A stretch of DNA of 64,000 nt from Bacillus sp. E(2018) (GTDB lineage Bacteria > Bacillota > Bacilli > Bacillales > Fictibacillaceae): the NCBI RefSeq assembly GCF_005503015.1, contig NZ_SCOL01000003.1, positions 186,001 to 250,000 on the forward strand, read 5' to 3'. The notes beneath the pieces were generated by a model that was not told the origin of the DNA, did not search any database, and worked only from the letters and a program-made list of their open reading frames with translations. How positions within the stretch are numbered: the stretch's first letter is position 1; the number at the start of each line of letters is the position of its first letter. The position numbers and the translations under genes are program-made. Shown here one piece after another: positions 1 through 8,781 of this stretch.

Positions 1-986
1 TTTGTTTCAAAGATCAGTTTGCTTGGTGTGCGTGCTTCTTTAAAGTTGAACTCTGGTTTTGGTTTTTCTTTAGCGAGTTCAATAACATCCATTTTATCGA
101 GTTTCTTTTGTCGAGACATGGCCATGTTTCGAGTTGAAACACGTGCTTTATTACGTGCAACGAAATCCTTCAATCCGGCAATCTCTTGCTGTTGACGCTT
201 AAATGCTGCTTCCAACTGAGATTTTTTCATCTCGTGAACAGATTTGAAGTGATCGTAATCTCCTACATAACGGTTCAACTCTTGATTTTCCATGTGATAG
301 ATCAAGTTGATTACGCTATTTAAGAACGGAATATCATGCGAGATTAAGATGAACGCATTTTCGTATTCCTGCAAATAACGCTTCAGCCACTCGATATGCT
401 GCTCATCGAGATAGTTTGTCGGCTCATCCAGCAATAGAATCTCTGGCTTTTCTAATAGAAGCTTTGCAAGCAATACTTTCGTACGCTGTCCACCACTTAA
501 ATCATGTACATCACGGTCTAGGCCGATATCATCAAGACCAAGTCCACGCGCGATTTCTTCAACTTTAGCATCGATTACGTAGAAGTCGTTGTTCGTTAAC
601 GTATCTTGAATCACACCAACGTCTTCAAGCATCTTTTCAAGTTCTTCAGGTGTCGCTTCACCCATTTTTTCGTACATGCTGTTCATTTCGTTTTCCATGT
701 CGAGCAAGTATTGAAATGCACTTTTCAATACATCGCGAATAGACATGCCTTTTTGAAGTACCGTGTGCTGATCTAAATATCCGACACGAACTTTTTTTGC
801 CCACTCTACTTTACCTTCATCAGGCTTTAATTTGCCTGTAATGATATTCATAAACGTTGATTTACCTTCACCGTTCGCACCGATCAATCCGATGTGCTCA
901 CCTTTAAGCAGGCGGAAGGAAACATCATTAAATATGGCACGATCGCCGAAACCATGGCTTAAGCCTTGCACCGTTAAAATACTCAT
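1..986 (-). CDS. ABC-F family ATPase, C-terminal part outside the window
   Basis: The first about 328 codons of an ABC-F protein, a soluble ATPase class with two ATP-binding cassettes that acts on ribosomes, not on membranes. Visible in the first cassette are Walker A (GANGEGKST, near residue 40), the signature LSGGQ and Walker B (ILLLDEPTNYLD), then the basic linker rich in K, R and Q between cassettes. The second cassette lies beyond the window edge. The start ATG at 986 has an AAAGGTG site upstream. It resembles the YfmM-type housekeeping subgroup of Bacillus from memory; the assignment within ABC-F is tentative. Confidence 0.85.
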   Translation of the reverse strand, partial: MSILTVQGLSHGFGDRAIFNDVSFRLLKGEHIGLIGANGEGKSTFMNIITGKLKPDEGKVEWAKKVRVGYLDQHTVLQKGMSIRDVLKSAFQYLLDMENEMNSMYEKMGEATPEELEKMLEDVGVIQDTLTNNDFYVIDAKVEEIARGLGLDDIGLDRDVHDLSGGQRTKVLLAKLLLEKPEILLLDEPTNYLDEQHIEWLKRYLQEYENAFILISHDIPFLNSVINLIYHMENQELNRYVGDYDHFKSVHEMKKSQLEAAFKRQQQEIAGLKDFVARNKARVSTRNMAMSRQKKLDKMDVIELAKEKPKPEFNFKEARTPSKLIFET

Positions 987-1080
987 CTATATAACACCTT
1001 TTCTGTCAGTAATTTGTACCCTCTTGATTATAGTATTGAATGGGGAAGGAACTCAATAGGTGCATACGTAATCTTATAAA

Positions 1081-1115
1081 AGAAAAAGCACCCATGGAAG
1101 ATTTTCCAAGAGTGC
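1081..1115 (-). terminator. Rho-independent terminator of the 53-aa gene
   Basis: On the minus strand an imperfect stem (GCACTC to GGGTGC with an inner TTGGAA/TTCCA part) is followed by a T-rich tract. It lies 12 bases after the stop codon of the small gene at 1127-1288. Confidence 0.6.
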
Positions 1116-1126
1116 CATGATGCGAT

Positions 1127-1288
1127 CTATTCTTGTTCACCAGTTCGGTTCTTAAATGCTTCTTTTGTTGCAAGGTTCACTGAATCTGTTTCATCAGTCT
1201 TTTCCACCAGCCGATTTTGAAGGGTGTTATCAGGAAACCTTCCTGGATGACCTTGTTTTTTATGTTCAAACGATTTTCCGCGTGCCAT
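1127..1288 (-). CDS. Small hydrophilic protein, 53 aa, unknown
   Basis: A 53-codon ORF starting MARGKSFEHK and ending KNRTGEQE. Support comes from a GAGGAGTG ribosome site 7 bases before the ATG and a terminator directly after the stop. The product is charged, has no cysteine, no membrane segment and no signal peptide. Size and composition are like many Bacillus spore-associated or small acid-soluble minor proteins, but I recognise no specific family. It lies alone between the ABC-F gene and tcyP. Confidence 0.6.
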   Translation of the reverse strand: MARGKSFEHKKQGHPGRFPDNTLQNRLVEKTDETDSVNLATKEAFKNRTGEQE

Positions 1289-1570
1289 ATTTTTCACTCC
1301 TCATCTCTTTAGAGAATATTTTGCCCATGAAGAGGTGTGTTTATGAATGAAATAAAGCACGCGAATATATTACATTTAGCACCAAGTCATAAGAATTTGT
1401 TACAAAAACAAGCATATTTTAGTTTTAAGTTGAATATATCTGAATCACAACTAAATATTTCACCTGTGACTAAAGCATAAACACACTAATGACTCGCTTA
1501 TTCTTCTTTAAAGCTTGTCTTTTTTGTGTAAGGAGGTGGCTGTTAAAAATATCCTGCTCATAATCCCTAC

Positions 1571-1599
1571 TTGACAGATAGGTTTTATTGTATTAATTT
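1571..1599 (+). promoter_or_regulatory. Probable sigma-A promoter of tcyP
   Basis: A perfect TTGACA at 1571-1576, a 17-base spacer and TAATTT at 1594-1599, about 30 bases before the start codon. In B. subtilis tcyP belongs to the CymR cysteine regulon; I could not identify a CymR site by eye. Confidence 0.55.
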
Positions 1600-1628
1600 A
1601 ATTTAGTTAACTAAAGGGGGGCTTGTAG

Positions 1629-3017
1629 GTGACTACTGGTTTAGTTTTATCGAATATTGCAATTATGCTTATACTATTGGGTGTTTTGTATTACATGCAA
1701 AAAAAGCACGTTTCTTTCTCTAAGCGTGTTTTTACGGGGCTCGGTCTAGGGATTTTGTTCGGACTCGGACTTCAGTACGGATATGGAGCAGACTCTGAGG
1801 TTGCTGCAAAATCGACTGACTGGTTTAATCTAGTTGGTGGCGGTTATGTAACATTCTTAAAAATGATCGTTGTTCCACTCGTATTTATTTCGATCCTTTC
1901 AGCGTTTACGCGTCTGAACTTAAAAGGTAACATCGGAAAACTTAGTGGATTGATCATTGGGATATTAATAGGTACAACTGCAATTGCTGCTGTTGTCGGA
2001 ATTGCAACTTCTACTGTATTTGATCTTGAAGCTGTACAGATCGAGCAAGGAGATGCAGAAACTGCTCGTGGTGAGCAGATGGAAGGTACGTTTGCCGAGG
2101 TAAAAGATCTAACACTTCCGCAACAGGTTCTTTCATTATTACCAGCTAACCCATTCTTAGATTTTACAGGAGCTCGTCCGACTTCAACGATCGCTGTAGT
2201 AATCTTTGCTGCATTCCTAGGCGTGGCTTATCTAGGAGTCAAACGTAAGCAAGAGGAGCATGCAGAGCTTTTTGCTAAGATTGTTGATGCGTTTTATGCG
2301 GTTATCATGCGTGTAGTAACGTTGATTCTTCGACTAACTCCTTATGGGGTTCTCGCGCTAATGACTAAAACAGTTGCACTCAGCGATATGGATGCAATCG
2401 CGAAACTAGGTAAGTTCGTAATTGCTTCATATGTTGCCTTACTGATCATGTTCGGAATTCACTTATTGCTTTTAACTTTTGCAGGTTTAAATCCGATTAC
2501 TTATATGAAGAAATCTTTCCCGGTACTATCCTTTGCTTTCACTTCTCGTACGAGTGCCGGTGCACTTCCGTTAAACATCCGTACGCAAAAGAGCATGGGT
2601 GTGCCTGACGGAATCGCAAACTTCTCAGGTTCATTCGGTCTTTCGATCGGACAAAACGGATGTGCTGGAATTTATCCAGCGATGCTAGCGGTCATGATTG
2701 CTCCAACAGTCGGAATTGATCCGTTGTCTCCATCGTTCTTGTTGACGCTGGTCGTAGTTGTAGCACTAAGTTCGTTCGGTGTAGCGGGTGTTGGCGGTGG
2801 AGCTACGTTCGCAGCCATACTTGTACTTTCCGCAATGGATCTTCCAATCGCATTAGCAGGTCTTTTGATCTCTGTTGAGCCATTGATCGACATGGGTCGT
2901 ACCGCTGTTAACGTGAGCGGTTCGATGACTTCAGGACTACTAACAAGTAAAGTTCAGAAGCAGCTTGATACAAATGTTTATAATGATACCGAAAATCAAG
3001 TAGAAGTAAGTGCATAA
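1629..3017 (+). CDS. tcyP: L-cystine symporter TcyP (dicarboxylate/amino acid:cation symporter family)
   Basis: A 462-aa polytopic membrane protein of the SDF (GltP-like) family that takes up L-cystine. The length matches B. subtilis TcyP (about 463 aa). Family features visible are the serine/threonine-rich re-entrant loop region (SFAFTSRTSAGALP, near residue 305) and the helical hairpin near GVAGVGGGA. The start is GTG at 1629, preceded by AAAGGGGGG at good spacing. It is a single-gene transcript with its own promoter and terminator. The substrate rests on resemblance to TcyP, not on a diagnostic residue. Confidence 0.85.
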   Translation: MTTGLVLSNIAIMLILLGVLYYMQKKHVSFSKRVFTGLGLGILFGLGLQYGYGADSEVAAKSTDWFNLVGGGYVTFLKMIVVPLVFISILSAFTRLNLKGNIGKLSGLIIGILIGTTAIAAVVGIATSTVFDLEAVQIEQGDAETARGEQMEGTFAEVKDLTLPQQVLSLLPANPFLDFTGARPTSTIAVVIFAAFLGVAYLGVKRKQEEHAELFAKIVDAFYAVIMRVVTLILRLTPYGVLALMTKTVALSDMDAIAKLGKFVIASYVALLIMFGIHLLLLTFAGLNPITYMKKSFPVLSFAFTSRTSAGALPLNIRTQKSMGVPDGIANFSGSFGLSIGQNGCAGIYPAMLAVMIAPTVGIDPLSPSFLLTLVVVVALSSFGVAGVGGGATFAAILVLSAMDLPIALAGLLISVEPLIDMGRTAVNVSGSMTSGLLTSKVQKQLDTNVYNDTENQVEVSA

Positions 3018-3028
3018 GAGATAAAAAA

Positions 3029-3063
3029 AGCGATCTTGTCTATAGAGGCAAGGTCGCTTTTTT
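3029..3063 (+). terminator. Terminator of tcyP
   Basis: Ten-base stem AGCGATCTTG / CAAGGTCGCT with one wobble pair and a ten-base loop, followed by a T run. Confidence 0.85.
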
Positions 3064-3329
3064 AATTTGTAAATTTAACATAGGCAGGTGTACGTTGGTG
3101 AGATTTAGGGTAAAAAGTAAAAACTGAACTTTTAAAAAGCTCAAGAGTCTTTACCAGCGGAAGAAGTCTCTTCCAAAATCGTGAACATTCTATGTCAAAA
3201 CTGTGATAAACTTGTGAGCTTTATTTGAAGTAATCGTGACATTTGTTGTGGGTAGAGTCACTTTTATTAGGATTCTGGTACTATGAAAGCAAAGGTTTTT
3301 GTCATTTAAATTTTTGCCTATGTTTTACA

Positions 3330-3347
3330 TTGTGATTTAGTTCACAA
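3330..3347 (+). promoter_or_regulatory. Rex-type redox operator in front of qoxABCD
   Basis: TTGTGATTTAGTTCACAA is an 18-base inverted repeat (arms TTGTGA/TCACAA) that fits the consensus of Rex, the NADH/NAD+ sensing repressor of Gram-positive bacteria (TTGTGAAWWWWTTCACAA), at all but one position. Its left arm is also the -35 box of the qox promoter, so binding should block RNA polymerase. Confidence 0.7.
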
Positions 3348-3358
3348 TGCTCTATAAT
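3330..3358 (+). promoter_or_regulatory. Sigma-A promoter of qoxABCD
   Basis: TTGTGA at 3330-3335, 17-base spacer, perfect TATAAT at 3353-3358. The rest of the gap from 3064 to 3329 shows no gene; several single TTGTGA-like half sites occur there but no second complete palindrome. Confidence 0.7.
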
Positions 3359-3426
3359 CACTCTTGGTTCGTTTTATTAGGCAAAAGTAAATGCTTGTAA
3401 ATAGAGAAAGGAAGGTGGACCTGGTG

Positions 3427-4398
3427 ATGCGACGGTTGAAGCCGTTTTTTACATTCGGGTTATTGATGGCCGTATTTATGCTTAGCGGCTGCAGCGATAT
3501 GATTGTTTTAGATCCAAAAGGACCTGTAGGAGCAGAACAGAGGGATCTGATCATGTATTCCATCTGGTTTATGTTATTTATCCTACTAGTTGTTTACGCA
3601 CTTACTGCTTTTATTGTTTATAAATATCGTGATCGCAAAAATCATAAAGGATATGATCCTGATAATGAAGGAAGTCATCTTCTTGAAACGATTTGGTGGA
3701 TCATTCCTATTATTATCGTTATCGCATTATCGATTCCAACGGTAAAGAGTATCTATTCTCTTGAAGGACCTCCTGAAGAGTCAAAAGATCAAAAGCCGTT
3801 GGTGATTCATGCAACGTCTGTAAACTGGAAATGGGTATTCTCCTATCCAGAGCAAGATATTGAAACAGTTAACTATCTTCACATTCCTGAAGATCGACCT
3901 GTCTTGTTCAAGCTGACTTCAGCTGATTCGATGGCATCATTCTGGGTACCTCAGTTAGGTGGTCAGAAATATGCGATGGCCGGCATGGAGACAGAGCTTT
4001 ATCTGCAAGCTGACGAGCAAGGGACGTATGAAGGACGTAACTCTAACTTTACAGGAGAAGGATTTACTAACCATACGTTTGATGTGATGGCAATGTCTGA
4101 TGCAGAGTTTGAAAAGTGGGCGAGTGAAACAAAAGCTGATGCTCCTGAGCTTTCGAAGGGGCAGTACGACAAGCTTATGCTTCCTGGTCACGTGAAACAA
4201 ATGACTTTCTCTTCTACTCACTTAGATTGGGTAGATCATGCTAAAAACCCTGAATACGCGTTAGATGCTCGTGAACGTTTAGGTTATGAAGAGAAGCTTC
4301 CTCACTCAAAAGCAGGGAAGGAAGAAAAGAAAAAGCGTGAAGAAGAGATGAAGAAGCTTGAAGAATCAGAGTCTCATGGGGATTCTCATGCCCATTAA
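3427..4398 (+). CDS. qoxA: Cytochrome aa3 quinol oxidase subunit II (QoxA)
   Basis: A lipoprotein subunit of the menaquinol-oxidising terminal oxidase, 323 aa with the start chosen here. ATG 3427 is preferred over the longer frame from 3391 because AGGAAGGTGG lies just upstream and the lipobox LSGC then puts Cys at residue 22. Two membrane helices follow (about 40-62 and 83-102), then an exterior cupredoxin-like domain. The CuA cysteines of true cytochrome c oxidases are missing, as expected for a quinol oxidase. The C-terminus is highly charged (runs of E and K) and ends in a His-rich tail (SHGDSHAH). First gene of qoxABCD. Confidence 0.92.
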   Translation: MRRLKPFFTFGLLMAVFMLSGCSDMIVLDPKGPVGAEQRDLIMYSIWFMLFILLVVYALTAFIVYKYRDRKNHKGYDPDNEGSHLLETIWWIIPIIIVIALSIPTVKSIYSLEGPPEESKDQKPLVIHATSVNWKWVFSYPEQDIETVNYLHIPEDRPVLFKLTSADSMASFWVPQLGGQKYAMAGMETELYLQADEQGTYEGRNSNFTGEGFTNHTFDVMAMSDAEFEKWASETKADAPELSKGQYDKLMLPGHVKQMTFSSTHLDWVDHAKNPEYALDARERLGYEEKLPHSKAGKEEKKKREEEMKKLEESESHGDSHAH

Positions 4399-4416
4399 CA
4401 GAGGAGGCATTTCAAT

Positions 4417-6357
4417 ATGAAATGGGATGAATTTTTCGTAACAGGCGACCCGATGATATATGGTGCTGACGTATCCATCGTACTTACGATGGTGGGTATC
4501 CTGTTCTATCTTACTAAATATAATAAATGGAAATGGTTGTGGGATGAATGGCTTACAACGGTTGACCATAAAAAACTCGGTATCATGTATATCGTTTCCG
4601 CTGTTTTAATGCTGTTCCGCGGTGGGGTAGATGCCCTCTTAATGCGTACACAGCTAGCGGTTCCAGAGGCTAAGTTCCTCGATTCACAGCACTACAACGA
4701 AATCTTTACAACACACGGTACGATCATGATTATCTTCATGGCGATGCCGTTCTTGATCGGTTTGATTAACGTCGTTGTTCCATTACAAATCGGAGCTCGT
4801 GACGTAGCTTATCCTTATTTAAACGCAGTTAGTTTCTGGACGTTCTTTATTGGTGCGATGTTGTTCAACATCTCATTCGTTATCGGTGGATCTCCATCAG
4901 CAGGTTGGACGAGTTACATGCCGCTTGCAAGTAACGAGCTCAGTCCAGGACCTGGACAGAACTACTATCTGCTCGGTCTACAGATCGCAGGTATTGGTAC
5001 GCTCTTAACGGGTATTAACTTCTTAGTAACGATCCTTAAGATGCGTGCACCGGGAATGACATTGTTCCGTATGCCAATGTTCACATGGTCATCACTTGTA
5101 ACAATGGTTATCATTATTTTCGCTTTCCCGATTCTTACAGTAGCACTAGCACTTATGACATTTGACCGTTTATTCGGCAGCCATTTCTTCACTCTACAAG
5201 GGGCAGGAATGGATATGCTTTGGGCGAACCTTTTCTGGCTATGGGGTCACCCAGAGGTATATATCGTAATTCTACCGGCGTTTGGTATGTTCTCAGAGAT
5301 CATCTCTACTTTCTCTAGAAAAACGCTATTTGGTTACAAAGCCATGATCTGGTCTATGCTTTTAATCGCAGGATACAGTTTCTTGGTTTGGGTCCATCAC
5401 TTCTTTACGATGGGTTCAGGAGCACTTGTTAACTCTGTATTCTCCATCACAACGATGGCGATCGGTATACCGACCGGGGTTAAGATCTTTAACTGGTTGT
5501 TTACGATGTACAGAGGTAAGATTCAATTTACGACCCCGATGCTTTGGTCACTTGGATTTATCGTGAACTTCGTAATCGGTGGTGTTACAGGTGTCATGCT
5601 AGCTATGGCAGCTGCTGACTATCAGTACCACAACACATACTTCCTAGTATCTCACTTCCACTATGTGTTGATCGCGGGTACAGTATTTGCTTGTTTCGCT
5701 GGTTTGATCTACTGGTATCCGAAGATGTTTGGTTACAAACTGAACGAACGTATCGGTAAATGGGTATTCTGGGTATTCACAATCGGATTTAACGTATGTT
5801 TCTTCCCACAATACTTCCTTGGTCTAGACGGTATGCCTCGTCGTGTTTACACGTACAGCGAAGAGTCTGGCTGGGGTCCATTGAACATGGTATCTACAAT
5901 TGGTGGATTCATGATGGGTATCGCATTCTTAATTCTTGTTTACAACATGTACTACAGCTTCCGTTACGCGAAGCGCGAAACAACTGGAGATGCGTGGGAT
6001 GGCCGTACTTTAGAATGGTCTACACCTACAGCAATGCCTCCATTCTATAACTTTGCTAAGATTCCTGAAGTAACAGGTCTTGACCACTTCTGGAGACAAA
6101 AGCAAGCTGGAAAAGTTGAAAAGTTAAAAGTTGAGGATATTAAACCGATTCATATGCCAAGTAACTCTGGTGTTCCTTTCATCATGGCATCTTTCTTCTT
6201 TGTTGCCGGATTCGGAATGGTATTCGAATGGATGTGGATGGCCATCTTTGGAATAATCGGTGTGTTTGGAACATTGTTCTATCGTTCATTTGAGTATGAC
6301 GATGGTTATTATGTAAGTGTTGAAGAAGTAATCGAAACAGAAAAGATTTCTAAATAA
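4417..6357 (+). CDS. qoxB: Cytochrome aa3 quinol oxidase subunit I (QoxB)
   Basis: The catalytic subunit with the low-spin haem and the haem-copper centre where O2 is reduced; 646 aa, matching B. subtilis QoxB. Visible ligands are the early His in TTHGTIMI (low-spin haem), the cross-linked Tyr/His motif GHPEVYI, the CuB pair in WVHHFF and the late haem His pair in SHFHYVL. About 14-15 membrane helices. GAGGAGG precedes the start, 18 bases after qoxA. Confidence 0.95.
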   Translation: MKWDEFFVTGDPMIYGADVSIVLTMVGILFYLTKYNKWKWLWDEWLTTVDHKKLGIMYIVSAVLMLFRGGVDALLMRTQLAVPEAKFLDSQHYNEIFTTHGTIMIIFMAMPFLIGLINVVVPLQIGARDVAYPYLNAVSFWTFFIGAMLFNISFVIGGSPSAGWTSYMPLASNELSPGPGQNYYLLGLQIAGIGTLLTGINFLVTILKMRAPGMTLFRMPMFTWSSLVTMVIIIFAFPILTVALALMTFDRLFGSHFFTLQGAGMDMLWANLFWLWGHPEVYIVILPAFGMFSEIISTFSRKTLFGYKAMIWSMLLIAGYSFLVWVHHFFTMGSGALVNSVFSITTMAIGIPTGVKIFNWLFTMYRGKIQFTTPMLWSLGFIVNFVIGGVTGVMLAMAAADYQYHNTYFLVSHFHYVLIAGTVFACFAGLIYWYPKMFGYKLNERIGKWVFWVFTIGFNVCFFPQYFLGLDGMPRRVYTYSEESGWGPLNMVSTIGGFMMGIAFLILVYNMYYSFRYAKRETTGDAWDGRTLEWSTPTAMPPFYNFAKIPEVTGLDHFWRQKQAGKVEKLKVEDIKPIHMPSNSGVPFIMASFFFVAGFGMVFEWMWMAIFGIIGVFGTLFYRSFEYDDGYYVSVEEVIETEKISK

Positions 6358-6371
6358 GGAGGCGTGAAAAA

Positions 6372-6992
6372 ATGGCACATGCAGAAACACACGACCCCAA
6401 CACGCCTTTAGAGTATCGTTCGGAGACTGGGCGTTTAAATATTCTCGGTTTCTGGATTTTCCTAGGGGCAGAAATCGCGTTGTTCGCGACATTATTTGCA
6501 ACTTATATGGTTTTATCTCACCGTGTTGCTGATGGTCCGGCTCTTGGTGAACTATTTGAGGTAGAAAGTTTATTGATCCAAACGTTCTTGCTCTTAACAA
6601 GTAGTTTCACTTGCGGATTAGCGGTGCATGAGATGCGCCGTCAAAATGTAAAAGGTTTGATCACATGGATGGCGATCACACTTGGTCTTGGATTAGGATT
6701 CCTTTATTTCGAGATTCAAGAGTTCTTACACTTCATTCATGAAGGTGCAAACATCGGTACGAGCGCAGCATGGTCAGGATTCTTCGTTCTCGTTGGTACT
6801 CACGGTGCCCACGTAACGTTCGGTATCTTCTGGGTAACGATGGTCTTGATTCAAGTAGCTAAGCGTGGTTTAACGCCAGCTACATCTGCAAAAGTTTTCA
6901 TCACCAGTCTTTACTGGCACTTCTTAGACGTAGTGTGGATCTTTATCTTCACAGCCGTTTATCTGATGGGGATGGTGACGCATCATGGCTAA
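6372..6992 (+). CDS. qoxC: Cytochrome aa3 quinol oxidase subunit III (QoxC)
   Basis: 206-aa membrane subunit III of the haem-copper oxidase, with five helices and the family pattern WSGFFVLVGTHGAHVTFG and WHFLDVVWIFIF. Strong AAGGAGGCG ribosome site, 14 bases after qoxB. Its last bases overlap the start of qoxD, so the two are probably translationally coupled. Confidence 0.95.
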   Translation: MAHAETHDPNTPLEYRSETGRLNILGFWIFLGAEIALFATLFATYMVLSHRVADGPALGELFEVESLLIQTFLLLTSSFTCGLAVHEMRRQNVKGLITWMAITLGLGLGFLYFEIQEFLHFIHEGANIGTSAAWSGFFVLVGTHGAHVTFGIFWVTMVLIQVAKRGLTPATSAKVFITSLYWHFLDVVWIFIFTAVYLMGMVTHHG

Positions 6993-7416
6993 TAAAACTG
7001 TAGCTAATGAACACCACGGTTTTCCGTGGAAGCATTTAATCGGTTTCGTTTTATCCATCGTGCTCACTTTGTTCGCACTTTGGATTGCACTAGGAACAGA
7101 TCTATCGTTGACTTGGATCTTAATCATTATTTTTGGTTTTGCGTTCTTGCAAGCTGCTCTTCAGCTCTTGATGTTCATGCACGTAACAGAGAACTCGACT
7201 AAGAGTAACCTGACGAGCCGTGTACAGATCGGTAACATCCTCTTTGCAGCATTCGTTGCGATTGTTATAGTAATCGGTTCTGTTTGGGTAATGACAGCAG
7301 GTCACGCGAAGCATGATAAAGACCAGCATGCACCGAAGACTGAAAACCACGAGGACCACGGTTCTCACGGTGGTGGAAGTGAACATGATTCTGGTGATCA
7401 CGGGAGTCATGAGTAA
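6985..7416 (+). CDS. qoxD: Cytochrome aa3 quinol oxidase subunit IV (QoxD)
   Basis: 143-aa small membrane subunit with three helices, overlapping the end of qoxC by 8 bases. It is longer than usual (about 124 aa in B. subtilis) because of a tail from about residue 110 rich in His, Asp, Glu and Gly (ending HDSGDHGSHE). QoxA also carries a His-rich tail; a metal-handling role for these tails would be speculation. Confidence 0.93.
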   Translation: MANKTVANEHHGFPWKHLIGFVLSIVLTLFALWIALGTDLSLTWILIIIFGFAFLQAALQLLMFMHVTENSTKSNLTSRVQIGNILFAAFVAIVIVIGSVWVMTAGHAKHDKDQHAPKTENHEDHGSHGGGSEHDSGDHGSHE

Positions 7417-7449
7417 GAATTATTAATCGATTGAAAAGCTTTTTGATAG

Positions 7450-7488
7450 CCTCTTGCTAGGGATTGTTTTCTTAGCAAGGGGTTTTTT
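7450..7488 (+). terminator. Terminator of qoxABCD
   Basis: Stem CCTCTTGCTA / TAGCAAGGGG with a 13-base loop followed by a T run. Confidence 0.85.
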
Positions 7489-7598
7489 GTTGAAGTTAGG
7501 GATTGAATGTAGTATTACTTTTGCAAAGTCCGTGAAAGTATCTAATGAAGAAGAAATGATTGGGTTTTAACCTATTATAGCTCTTAATTGGTTTTGGC

Positions 7599-7678
7599 TT
7601 TATGCTCGTTCCCGGAGTTTTATGCTCGGTTCTCGACTTTTATGCTCGGTCCTCGACTTTTATGCTCGCAACCCAGCT
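7599..7678. repeat. Tandem array, 4 units of 20 bp (TTTATGCTCG core)
   Basis: Four consecutive units beginning TTTATGCTCG at 7599, 7619, 7639 and 7659, each 20 bases, with variable second halves (two end in TCTCGACT or CCTCGACT). No spacer sequences between units. Lies after the qox terminator and before the convergent NERD gene. Compare 39761-39861 and 60161-60280, which have the same period but other units. Confidence 0.85.
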
Positions 7679-7708
7679 TTTGCTGGCTTCACTTCATCTG
7701 CTTTGAAC

Positions 7709-8671
7709 TTACAAAGGAGAAGGAAGTTGATAGGCTCTTCCTTTTCCACTTCCTGTCTGCATTAAATTCATAGAGGATAATAATCGTGTGGCAACATGCC
7801 TTGATGAAACTTGAAGGAAGTCACAAAACTGTTTGTTAGTGATTGTAGTACCGTATAATAGAGTGAAATCTTCAAGTGTAGGTAAGTGAAGATATTTAGA
7901 TTTATAAGAACATCTAGAGCAATGCCATGTTTTATTCCTCCTCACCACAGGCAAATAAAAACACTCCGTACAATAAACCCCTTTAATTATGTCCTTTTCT
8001 TCAATCTGATACCTTTTTAGTAAGTCAGGATTTTCTGGAGTATGATGATGAACGAGCATCTTAGTCAGTTTACCGAGCTCTTTTTTCGTCAATTTTTCCA
8101 CGCCATACATCTTATCAATGACTTTGATTCTTTCCTGCAAATAGGGACTGTGCGTTATAAATTGAGGAACTTCTTTATTTGAGGGAGGGGCTTTAATAAT
8201 GGTTCTTGGATTACTCATGACTACTAGCGAGCGAACGGGAATAGGAGGAATACGGTTCTTTGTCATCCATTCAATAAGGTGAGATTGTTGGCGCTTCACT
8301 TGGAAAATAGGGTTTCGAAAAGCTTCTTCCGATCCATCATCCTTTACTCTGATGACTTGGTTGATATGATCAAAAATTAAAGTTCCGGAAATGAATTTCA
8401 CTTCGAGGTTTAAGAGATAACGAGGGGATAGAAGCAGGGTGTCGATCTGAAAATAACTTTCATGCGCTGTAAGCCTCAGGTCGTGCATAACGGAAAAGTC
8501 CCTGAATGGTTTTAAAAAGTAGTCAATTGACTGCTCGCCAAAATGTCCGGCTAACCTACCGCTTAATTCATTTTCCATGGTTAAATATTTGGGATGAAGC
8601 TTAATCACTCGTCGTTGCATAACTTCAAGCTTTCTTATTCTTATAGACTTTCCGCGATCTTTAACTAACAT
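7709..8671 (-). CDS. NERD-domain protein with C-terminal zinc ribbon
   Basis: 320 aa from the ATG at 8671, chosen because AAAAAGGAGG lies just upstream; the frame itself opens at 8695. The N-terminal half fits the NERD (nuclease-related) domain: HFGEQSIDYFL, then FQIDTLLLSPRYLLNLEVKF with the catalytic-type D and ExK. After a middle helical part there is a zinc ribbon (CTEC and CSRC, about residues 245-270) and a short C-terminal winged-helix-like piece (NKQFCDFLQVSSRHVATRLL). The family is widespread in Bacillus and its function is not established. Single gene, minus strand. Confidence 0.8.
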   Translation of the reverse strand: MLVKDRGKSIRIRKLEVMQRRVIKLHPKYLTMENELSGRLAGHFGEQSIDYFLKPFRDFSVMHDLRLTAHESYFQIDTLLLSPRYLLNLEVKFISGTLIFDHINQVIRVKDDGSEEAFRNPIFQVKRQQSHLIEWMTKNRIPPIPVRSLVVMSNPRTIIKAPPSNKEVPQFITHSPYLQERIKVIDKMYGVEKLTKKELGKLTKMLVHHHTPENPDLLKRYQIEEKDIIKGVYCTECFYLPVVRRNKTWHCSRCSYKSKYLHLPTLEDFTLLYGTTITNKQFCDFLQVSSRHVATRLLSSMNLMQTGSGKGRAYQLPSPL

Positions 8672-8751
8672 ATACGACCTCCTTTTTAAAAACATTCTCT
8701 GACAATCCTAACTTTACCTTCTTACTTCCTACAAAAAAAAGCACACAAAAA

Positions 8752-8773
8752 ACAGCCCCAAAAAGGGACTGCT
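8752..8773 (-). terminator. Terminator of proBA
   Basis: On the minus strand AGCAGTCCC pairs with GGGGCTGTT across a T-rich loop and is followed by T's, 9 bases after the proA stop. Confidence 0.7.
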
Positions 8774-8781
8774 AAAAAAAA

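Noticed and set aside
3391..3426. Longer N-terminus for QoxA
   Set aside because: The extra 12 codons have no ribosome site and would put charged residues before the lipoprotein signal; the Shine-Dalgarno sequence lies inside them.
7599..7678. CRISPR array
   Set aside because: Units follow each other directly without 25-40 bp spacers and no cas genes are present; the same holds for 39761-39861 and 60161-60280.
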